This document shows, piece by piece, positions 1 through 6,800 of a stretch of 19,560 nucleotides of DNA. The notes below the pieces were generated by a model that did no database searches, was not told the origin of the DNA, and saw only the letters and a program-made list of their open reading frames with translations. A program made the translations under genes and the position numbers. This DNA is from an uncultured Rhodobacterales bacterium (GTDB taxonomy: Bacteria > Pseudomonadota > Alphaproteobacteria > Rhodobacterales > Rhodobacteraceae). The stretch's first letter is position 1. Every line of letters begins with the position of its first letter. The stretch is taken from positions 1 to 19,560 of the forward strand of contig CALCGO010000520.1 in NCBI GenBank assembly GCA_937901055.1, written 5' to 3'.

Positions 1-71
1 ACTCGAACCTCCACGTCCATACAGACACTAGCACCTGAAGCTAGCGCGTCTACCAATTCCGCCACCTGGGC
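1..71 (-). tRNA. tRNA-Leu (anticodon CAG), 3' end cut off by window edge
   Basis: Read on the minus strand the gene starts GCCCAGGTGGCGGAATTGG at 71, a typical class II leucine tRNA 5' end with its D-arm. The anticodon stem CTAGC/GCTAG encloses the 7-nt loop TTCAGGT (33-39), giving anticodon CAG (35-37), which reads CUG. A long variable arm follows, as expected for tRNA-Leu, and then the 5' half of the T-arm GGAGGTTCGAGT. The 3' T-stem strand, the acceptor 3' strand and the CCA end lie outside the window, so only about 71 of roughly 85 nt are present. Decoding identity is firm; the missing end cannot be judged. Confidence 0.95.
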
Positions 72-85
72 AGGTGTGCAAGCGC

Positions 86-114
86 GATTTATACCCGCAA
101 ATGGAGGCTGTCAA
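86..114 (-). promoter_or_regulatory. Sigma-70-type promoter of the tRNA-Leu gene
   Basis: On the minus strand a perfect -35 TTGACA (114-109) is followed by a 17-bp spacer and the -10 TAAATC (91-86). An alternative TATAAA two bases upstream would give a 15-bp spacer. The -10 is followed by the GC-rich stretch GCGC before the expected start near position 79-80. A GC-rich discriminator of this kind is typical of stable-RNA promoters under stringent control. The promoter is seen directly; stringent regulation is inferred. Confidence 0.7.
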
Positions 115-218
115 CGGGGCTTTGTCTAAATATCCGGCCCTTAAGACTAAATCCATCTTGTTCACCGTTCCTTTGAGGCGTATTGCATTAACTACGTATA
201 AATTAAGGAGTCTCTGCC

Positions 219-1205
219 ATGTCCAACACAACTCCATCAGTCACAATTTTCGGTGGCTCGGGATTCGTCGGCCGCTATGTCGCCCATCGTATGGCCCGTG
301 CCGGGTGGCGTGTCCGTGTTGCGGTTCGCCGGCCGAACGAAGCTATGTATGTTAAGCCGTATGGCGATGTAGGACAGGTAGAACCCATACTTTGCAACGT
401 ACGCGACGAAGCATCGACCCGTCACGCGATCGAGGGCGCGGATGCGGTTGTTAACTGTGTTGGTATTTCGCAAGAGACCAAGTTTCAGTCGTTCGAGGAT
501 GTGCATGTTGATGCCGCCGATCTGATTGCGCGCCTAAGTGCCGAAGCAGGCGTTTCCAAGTTGGTACACATATCGGCCCTTGGTGCTGACGCAGATGCCG
601 AAAGCGTCTACTCCGAAACCAAAGCGGAGGGCGATGCGCTTGTGTTGAAAGCAATGCCGGATGCCGTGATATTACGCCCTTCGGTAATCTTTGGCGCCGA
701 GGACCGGTTCTTTAATCGTATGGCTGAGTTCAGCCGCTTAAGCCCGGTTTTACCGTTGGTTGGAGCCGACACGAAATTCCAGCCGGTCTATGTTAACGAC
801 GTCGCTGCCGCGGTCGAGGCTGCGATTATCAATAATGTCACGGGTGGTATTTACGAACTCGGCGGGCCCGAAGCGGTTTCGCTGCGCGACTTGGCAAAGG
901 GCGTTATGGAAGTGGCTGGCCGACGTCGTATTATTGTGGACGCGCCGTTCGGGCTTGCACGCATGAAGGCTTGGGGTTTTGAGATGATCGAAAAACTGAC
1001 AGGCGGATTGGTTCCGGCAATGTTAACGCGCGATCAGTTGAAGATGTTACAGGTTGATAATGTCGTCAGTGATGGATCTGCTGGCTTTGCCGAATTTGGA
1101 ATTGAGCCAACAGCTATGGAATCCGTGCTGGATAGCTACCTATACCATTACCGCGCGAACGGGCAGTACACGGCGATTACCGAGTCGGGTAAAGGCCTGA
1201 ATTAA
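219..1205 (+). CDS. Complex I NDUFA9-like SDR family NAD(P)-binding protein
   Basis: The 328-residue protein has an N-terminal Rossmann fold with the dinucleotide motif GGSGFVG (residues 12-18) and then an AVRRP segment where the cofactor 2'-phosphate or adenine would sit. It also has NCVG (79-82) after the fourth strand, and the YxxxK pair as YSETK (131-135) after HISALGADA. RPSVIFG (153-159) is the usual segment after the active site in atypical short-chain dehydrogenases. Bacterial proteins of this build are annotated as the complex I NDUFA9 subunit family, named after the mitochondrial accessory subunit. Whether it joins complex I here or acts as a free reductase or nucleotide-binding protein is unknown. 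The ATG start is set by AAGGAG (205-210) eight bases upstream. It stands alone, between a divergent tRNA gene and the convergent uppP. Confidence 0.85.
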   Translation: MSNTTPSVTIFGGSGFVGRYVAHRMARAGWRVRVAVRRPNEAMYVKPYGDVGQVEPILCNVRDEASTRHAIEGADAVVNCVGISQETKFQSFEDVHVDAADLIARLSAEAGVSKLVHISALGADADAESVYSETKAEGDALVLKAMPDAVILRPSVIFGAEDRFFNRMAEFSRLSPVLPLVGADTKFQPVYVNDVAAAVEAAIINNVTGGIYELGGPEAVSLRDLAKGVMEVAGRRRIIVDAPFGLARMKAWGFEMIEKLTGGLVPAMLTRDQLKMLQVDNVVSDGSAGFAEFGIEPTAMESVLDSYLYHYRANGQYTAITESGKGLN

Positions 1206-1211
1206 TTCAGG
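1196..1211. repeat. 16-bp perfect palindrome over two convergent stop codons
   Basis: CCTGAATTAATTCAGG reads the same on both strands. It contains the TAA stop of the NDUFA9-like gene (1203-1205) and the TGA stop of uppP (minus strand, 1209-1207). As RNA it could form a 6-bp stem with a TTAA loop on either transcript. There is no T-run on either side, so it is not a classical intrinsic terminator. It may protect 3' ends or weakly limit read-through between the converging genes. Confidence 0.5.
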
Positions 1212-2010
1212 TATATGCGATCACTAGCAACACGACGCCTAGCACAATTCGGTATACGACGTAGGGTGTAAAGCTGACGCTGCGCAATAATCGCATCATA
1301 AGTGTCAGCGCGAAAAGGGCCGCCACGAACGCCATAGTTGCGGCGATGGCGGCATCTTTTGCCAACGCCCAATCCGCTTGTCCAACGACATCTAAAGCCA
1401 GCAAACTGCCCGACGCGATAATCGTCGGGATGGACATCAGCATCGAAATCCGTGCCGCTTGTTCACGGCCATATCCAAGCATCCGCGCCCCGCTGATTGT
1501 TGCACCTGAACGCGAGGTTCCCGGGATCAATGCCAACGCTTGCCATAGGCCCAGAACGATGGCTTCTCGGATCGTCCAACCGCCCATCTTTTTCGCAGTG
1601 TTGCCCCGCTGGTCTGTCCAATAAAGCACCACGCCGAAACCAAGCATCGCCCAACCGATTACCGCAATGGAGCGCATGGCGTCGGCCAGACCTGTCACCT
1701 TCAATATTAGCCCCAAGATCACGACCGGAATCGTCGCAATCACCAACAGTATCGCTAGCCGTGCACCTTCGGTTTTCACGTTTCCGCGCAATACATCAAG
1801 CACCCCGCGAAGGGCCATCGCGACATCTTTTCGGAAGTAGAGGATGACCGCAAACAGCGTACCAACGTGCACGGCAACGTCCAATGCCAAGCCTTGATCT
1901 TCTGTTCCCATCAGCGTCGGCAAAAGGATCAGATGTGCTGAAGATGAGACCGGTAAAAACTCGGTCAGGCCCTGAATCAAAGCAAGAATCAGCAGGTATA
2001 ATAGCGGCAT
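1207..2010 (-). CDS. uppP: Undecaprenyl-diphosphatase UppP/BacA
   Basis: This integral membrane enzyme removes a phosphate from undecaprenyl diphosphate. It thereby recycles the lipid carrier for peptidoglycan and other envelope polymers and gives bacitracin resistance when overproduced. The 267-residue protein has the usual family length and both family signatures. The first is the N-terminal QGLTEFLPVSSSAH segment (13-26) with Glu17 and the serine cluster; the second is PGTSRSG (163-169) with the catalytic Arg167. It is hydrophobic throughout, with several membrane helices including a C-terminal one ending VVLLVIAYT. The ATG at 2010 is preceded by an AGGG ribosome site about nine bases away. 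The gene is monocistronic here and ends one base from the opposing gene. Identity is firm. Confidence 0.95.
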   Translation of the reverse strand: MPLLYLLILALIQGLTEFLPVSSSAHLILLPTLMGTEDQGLALDVAVHVGTLFAVILYFRKDVAMALRGVLDVLRGNVKTEGARLAILLVIATIPVVILGLILKVTGLADAMRSIAVIGWAMLGFGVVLYWTDQRGNTAKKMGGWTIREAIVLGLWQALALIPGTSRSGATISGARMLGYGREQAARISMLMSIPTIIASGSLLALDVVGQADWALAKDAAIAATMAFVAALFALTLMMRLLRSVSFTPYVVYRIVLGVVLLVIAYT

Positions 2011-2242
2011 TGGAAAAACCCTGAATAAATCGAATCAATAGGCGGCACAGTATATAGCCTTATTTCAAAGGTCATTCTCTGATTTAGTAAACACGTGCGA
2101 CCTATTATTTGGCAATTTATCCAATTTATTTCGATTTGGGGGATATATCTTTCATTTAGGTCAGCTATACTGTCTTTATTGGTTCGTGTACTGCAAGTAC
2201 TAAGGACGTTGGGATATAAAATACTTGGAAGAGGGTTTTGGG
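2011..2242. promoter_or_regulatory. Divergent control region of uppP and gltD
   Basis: These 232 bases are more AT-rich than the flanking genes and must hold both divergent promoters. On the plus strand TATACT (2166-2171) is a good -10 candidate for gltD, but no convincing -35 lies 16-18 bases upstream, which would fit activator dependence. A 13-bp inverted repeat GTACT-GCA-AGTAC lies at 2188-2200, downstream of that -10. On the minus strand TATATACT near 2058-2051 is a -10 candidate for uppP. I found no riboswitch or sigma-54 (GG-N10-GC) element. The promoter assignments are tentative. Confidence 0.4.
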
Positions 2243-3664
2243 ATGGCAATGCAGCCTATGTTGAAGTTTGTTAATGTTGCGCGCGACATGCCTGAGAAAC
2301 GCTCCGCTGAGGATCGGCGCGATGATTTTCAGGAAGTATACCACGAATTCATTAACAAAAAGGCGGCCGAACAAGCCAGCCGATGTTCGCAATGTGGCGT
2401 GCCGTATTGCCAATCCCATTGCCCGTTGCACAACAACATTCCCGACTGGTTGCTGATGTCGGCAACCGGCCGTTTGGAAGAAGCGTACCAGATTAGCCAA
2501 GCGACAAATACGTTCCCCGAAATTTGTGGTCGCATCTGTCCGCAAGACCGCCTTTGCGAAGGCAATTGCGTGATCGAGCAGTCCGGCCACGGAACAGTGA
2601 CAATCGGTGCGGTCGAGAAATATATTACGGATACGGCTTGGGATAAGGGTTGGGTTAAGCCCGTCGCGCCGATAGCGGAGCGTGAGGAGAGTGTCGGGAT
2701 CATCGGTGCTGGACCGGGCGGGTTAGCCGCGGCCGACCGACTGCGCGCACAAGGTTTCAAGGTGACGGTTTATGACCGCAACGACCGTTCAGGTGGGCTG
2801 CTGACGTATGGAATTCCGGGGTTCAAACTGGAAAAAGATATCGTCATGCGCCGGGTGAAATTGCTGGAAGATGGCGGTGTTGAAATAGTTAACAACTGCG
2901 CGATCGGCGAGAACATCTCGTTTGCGGAAATTCGGGGAAAACACGACGCTACTATAATAGCGACTGGGGTTTACAAGTCTCGTGATCTCGGCGGGCCGGG
3001 TTCGGGTCTTGGCGGAATCGTTAAGGCTTTGGATTACCTGACCGCAAGTAATCATCTGAATTTTGGCGATGACGTGCCGGAAATCGAAAGCGGAGAGCTG
3101 AACGCCGAGGGCAAAAATGTTGTCGTGATCGGTGGCGGTGATACGGCAATGGATTGCGTGCGTACGGCCATTCGACAAGGTGCGAAATCGGTGAAATGTT
3201 TGTATCGCCGTGATCGGGCAAACATGCCGGGTTCTGTTCGTGAAACACAAAACGCTGAAGAAGAAGGTGTCGAATTTGTGTGGCTTGCAGCCCCCAAAGG
3301 CTTCACCGGCGATGACAATGTTACCGGCGTAATGGTGCAGAAAATGCGCCTTGGAGCACCCGATGCGACGGGGCGGCAAGCACCCGAGGAAATCGTAGGT
3401 GCCGATTACGTTGAACAGGCCGATTTAGTCATCAAAGCACTGGGTTTCGAGCCTGAGGAACTGCCTGTAATGTGGGACACACCGGAGCTGAAGGTTACCC
3501 GTTGGGGTACAGTTTCCGCGGACTTCAAGACGCATGAAACGAACCTTGAAGGCGTCTATGCCATCGGCGATATCGTGCGCGGTGCGAGCCTTGTGGTTTG
3601 GGCCATCAAGGATGGGCGTGACGCGGCAGATAGCATCGCAAAATCTCTTAGCGGGGGTTCATAA
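2243..3664 (+). CDS. gltD: Glutamate synthase [NADPH] small subunit
   Basis: GltD is the FAD-containing beta subunit of glutamate synthase. It takes electrons from NADPH and passes them through two 4Fe-4S clusters to GltB. Eight cysteines lie in two N-terminal groups (Cys48, 51, 56, 60 and Cys95, 99, 105, 109). A first nucleotide site GIIGAGPGG (152-160) binds FAD, a second VVVIGGGDTAMD (293-304) binds NADPH, and AIGD (440-443) completes the FAD site. The length of 473 residues is normal. I chose the ATG at 2243 because GAGG (2231-2234) sits eight bases before it; an upstream in-frame TTG at 2225 has no ribosome site and another ATG lies at 2249. It is followed by a small open frame and gltB on the same strand. 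Confidence 0.97.
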   Translation: MAMQPMLKFVNVARDMPEKRSAEDRRDDFQEVYHEFINKKAAEQASRCSQCGVPYCQSHCPLHNNIPDWLLMSATGRLEEAYQISQATNTFPEICGRICPQDRLCEGNCVIEQSGHGTVTIGAVEKYITDTAWDKGWVKPVAPIAEREESVGIIGAGPGGLAAADRLRAQGFKVTVYDRNDRSGGLLTYGIPGFKLEKDIVMRRVKLLEDGGVEIVNNCAIGENISFAEIRGKHDATIIATGVYKSRDLGGPGSGLGGIVKALDYLTASNHLNFGDDVPEIESGELNAEGKNVVVIGGGDTAMDCVRTAIRQGAKSVKCLYRRDRANMPGSVRETQNAEEEGVEFVWLAAPKGFTGDDNVTGVMVQKMRLGAPDATGRQAPEEIVGADYVEQADLVIKALGFEPEELPVMWDTPELKVTRWGTVSADFKTHETNLEGVYAIGDIVRGASLVVWAIKDGRDAADSIAKSLSGGS

Positions 3665-3825
3665 TGGTTAATTCTTTCGGAAATCACGCGTGCACAACAC
3701 GTACACAACCTGTGCACAACGCGTATGCACAAATTGGCGTTAACAAACAAAAACAAAAGGTTAATGGGTCACGAGACCTTACTATATGCATTAACCAACT
3801 ATTCACTTCGGAGGTTTTAGTATGA
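3664..3825 (+). CDS. Small open frame (53 aa) bridging gltD and gltB
   Basis: I do not recognise this product and its reality is unproven. The ATG at 3664 shares its A with the gltD stop (TAATG), and the TGA at 3823-3825 overlaps the gltB ATG (ATGA), so the frame fills the gap exactly. A G-rich stretch (GGGGG, 3652-3656) could serve as ribosome site. The peptide begins MVNSFGNHACTTRTQPVHNA and ends SEVLV. It has no membrane segment or known motif, carries two cysteines, and has 11 Gln or Asn among 53 residues. Its first half is encoded by the 11-bp repeat and its second half by a foldable inverted repeat. It could be a small GltBD partner, a leader peptide that couples or tunes gltB translation, or a chance open frame. 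Confidence 0.45.
   Translation: MVNSFGNHACTTRTQPVHNAYAQIGVNKQKQKVNGSRDLTICINQLFTSEVLV
3688..3731. repeat. 11-bp tandem repeat, three units plus a degenerate fourth
   Basis: The units GCGTGCACAAC (3688-3698), ACGTACACAAC (3699-3709) and CTGTGCACAAC (3710-3720) follow directly on one another and share the core GTRCACAAC. A fourth, GCGTATGCACAAA, is stretched by two bases. Each core holds GTGCAC or GTAC, so the units are partly palindromic; TGTGCACA at 3711-3718 is fully so. A period of 11 places the units on nearly the same face of the helix, as in operator or iteron arrays. Confidence 0.6.
3759..3796 (+). promoter_or_regulatory. Inverted repeat / RNA hairpin just upstream of gltB
   Basis: The arms GGTTAATG (3759-3766) and CATTAACC (3789-3796) are perfect 8-base complements. 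Directly inside the left arm lies a second small hairpin, GGTC-ACGA-GACC (3767-3778), leaving ten bases bulged on the right side. The structure ends 13 bases before the gltB ribosome site GGAGG (3810-3814). It could be an RNA element affecting gltB translation or mRNA processing, or a protein binding site on DNA. No T-run follows, so it is not an intrinsic terminator. Confidence 0.45.
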
Positions 3826-6800
3826 CCAAGTATGACGAAAAATGGGCCGCTGAACACGAAGTAGCACGCAAAAATTTGGCCGAAAACGGACTGTACCGCG
3901 AGGATGACGAACATTCTTCGTGTGGTGTTGGCCTAGTTGTTTCCATTGACGGAAAACCACGCCGCGACGTCGTCGAGAACGGCATCGCCGCGCTAAAGGC
4001 CATTTGGCATCGCGGGGCGGTTGATGCGGACGGCAAAACCGGCGATGGCGCCGGCATCCATGTGCAGATTCCGATAAAGTTTTTCTATGACCAAATCCGG
4101 CGCACAGGCCACGAGCCTGACGATAATCTGATCGCTGTTGGCATGATCTTCTTGCCGCGCACGGATTTTGGCGCGCAGGAAACGTGCCGAACGATTGTCG
4201 AGACCGAAGTTCTGCGGATGGGATACTATATCTATGGCTGGCGCCACGTTCCGGTTGATGTTTCCTGTTTGGGTGAAAAGGCCAACGCGACGCGCCCCGA
4301 GATTGAGCAAATCATCATTTCGAACTCCAAAGGTGTGGACGAAGTTACGTTTGAACGCGAGCTTTATGTCATTCGCCGCCGGATCGAGAAGGCCGCCGCA
4401 GCGGCGCAGGTTCCTGAACTTTATGTGAGTTCGTTGTCGTGCCGTTCGGTTATTTACAAAGGTATGATGCTGGCCGAACAGGTTGCGGTTTTCTATCCGG
4501 ACCTGATGGACGAGCGGTTTGAAAGCGCGTTCGCGATTTATCACCAGCGTTATTCGACCAACACATTCCCCCAGTGGTGGTTGGCTCAACCGTTCCGCAT
4601 GTTGGCGCATAACGGCGAGATTAACACGCTTAAGGGCAACGTTAACTGGATGAAAAGCCACGAAATTCGGATGGCCTCGAATTCATTTGGCGACATGGCC
4701 GAGGATATCAAACCGGTTATCGCGCGCGGTTCTTCGGATTCCGCCGCGCTGGATTCCGTGTTTGAAATGATGGTGCGGGGCGGACGCAATGCGCCGATGG
4801 CCAAAACGATTTTGGTACCGGAAAGCTGGACGAATATGGCGACGGCTGTGCCCAAAGCGTGGCAGGACATGTATTCCTACGCGAATTCCGTGATGGAACC
4901 GTGGGATGGCCCTGCGGCGTTGGCGATGACAGACGGACGCTGGGTTTGTGCCGGTCTTGACCGTAACGGTCTGCGCCCGATGCGGTATGCGATTACGGGT
5001 GACGGGTTGCTTGTGGCGGGCTCTGAAGCGGGCATGGTGCCGACGGACGAGATGGGCGTGCTTGAAAAAGGCGCGCTTGGGCCTGGGCAGATGATCGGTG
5101 TCGATATGGCCGAGGGCAAGCTTTGGCATGACGTTGACATGAAAGATATGTTGGCTGCTGCGTCGCCGTTTGGTGAATGGGTCGAAGCGATTACCGACCT
5201 TGAGGAAATAACCGACGGAGTCGATGAACGGCCAAAGTTCACCGGTGACGATTTGCGCACGCGGCAGATCGCGGCGGGGTATTCCGTTGAAGAGATGGAG
5301 ATGATCCTGCATCCGATGGCGGAGGATGGTAAGGAAGTTCTGGCCTCGATGGGGGATGACACACCTTCGGCGGTGTTGTCTGAACGGTATCGTCCGCTGA
5401 GCCACTTCTTCCGGCAGAATTTCTCGCAGGTTACCAACCCTCCGATCGACAGTTTGCGCGAATTTCGGGTGATGAGCCTGAAGACGCGGTTCGGGAATTT
5501 GAAGAATGTGCTGGATCAAGATGGTAGCCAAACCGAGATTTTGACGCTGGATAGTCCGTTTGTTTCGAACGGTCGTTTCTGGGCCATGATGAAGTATTTC
5601 GGCGAGAGTGCTACGACGATTGATTGTACGTTTGCGGTTGATGACCCGCAGGGTTTGCAAGACGGTTTGTATCGTATTCAGGCCGAGGTCGAAGAAGCCG
5701 TTCGTGCCGGAACCGCGCATATTGTTCTGACGGATACACATCAAAGCGCGGAGCGTGTGGCAATACCGATGATTTTGGCGACGTCGGCTGTGCACAGCTG
5801 GCTGGTGCAAAAAGGTCTGCGGACGTTTACTTCGTTGAACGTGCGTTCCGCTGAATGCATCGACCCGCATTATTTTGCCGTGCTGATTGGCGCCGGTGCA
5901 ACGACCGTTAACGCATATCTGGCGCTGGATTCACTGGCTGATCGCATCGAGCGCGGGCTGCTGGATTGCACGTTGGACGAGGCGAAGGTCCGGTATCGCG
6001 AGGCGATCAATCAAGGCCTGTTGAAAATCATGTCGAAGATGGGGATTTCGGTGATTTCGTCCTATCGCGGTGGTTTGAATTTCGAGGCTGTGGGGCTTTC
6101 ACGCGCCATGGTTGCCGAGTATTTTCCGGGTATGCACAGCCGGATTTCCGGTATCGGGATCACGGGTATTCAACGCGCGGCGCTGAAGGTGCACGCGACA
6201 GGTTGGTTGCAAGGGCAGGATATTTTGCCGATTGGCGGGTTCTACAAGTCCCGTAAATCTGGCGAAACCCATGCGTGGGAAGCGCAAGCGATGCATTTAT
6301 TGCAGTCCGCGTGTGATCGTGGCTCGTTCGATTTGTTCAAACAGTATTCCAAAGATATGCGGTCGCGCCCTCCGATTCATTTGCGCGATTTGCTGGACTT
6401 TAAGCCAGCAAACGAGCCGATTTCGGTGGATGAGGTTGAAAGCATCACGTCTATCCGCAAACGATTTGTGACGCCCGGTATGTCCTTGGGTGCACTTAGC
6501 CCCGAGGCGCATAAAACGCTGAACGTGGCGATGAACCGGATTGGAGCGAAGTCGGATTCTGGCGAGGGCGGTGAAGACCCCGCGCATTTCCATCCGGAAC
6601 CGAACGGCGATAACCCGTCGGCTAAAATCAAGCAGGTGGCATCTGGTCGTTTCGGCGTTACAGCTGAATATCTGAACCAGTGTGAAGAGCTTGAGATCAA
6701 GGTCGCACAGGGTGCGAAACCCGGCGAGGGCGGACAGTTGCCCGGCATCAAAGTGACCGAATTGATCGCGCGTTTGCGGCATTCGACACCCGGCGTGACG

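Noticed and set aside
2789..3379. A 196-codon open frame on the minus strand inside gltD
   Set aside because: Antisense shadow of the conserved FAD/NADPH domains of gltD, with no domain of its own.
3688..3731. The 11-bp repeats as DnaA boxes or a replication origin
   Set aside because: The unit TTGTGCACA departs from the DnaA consensus at two positions, and no dnaA, parAB, repABC or AT-rich unwinding region is nearby; the site lies inside a metabolic operon.
4683..5870. A 395-codon open frame on the minus strand inside gltB
   Set aside because: It is wholly antisense to a highly conserved region of gltB. Its product is rich in His and Arg with no recognisable motif, as expected for the complement of a well-used coding frame. 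No ribosome site or neighbouring partner supports it.
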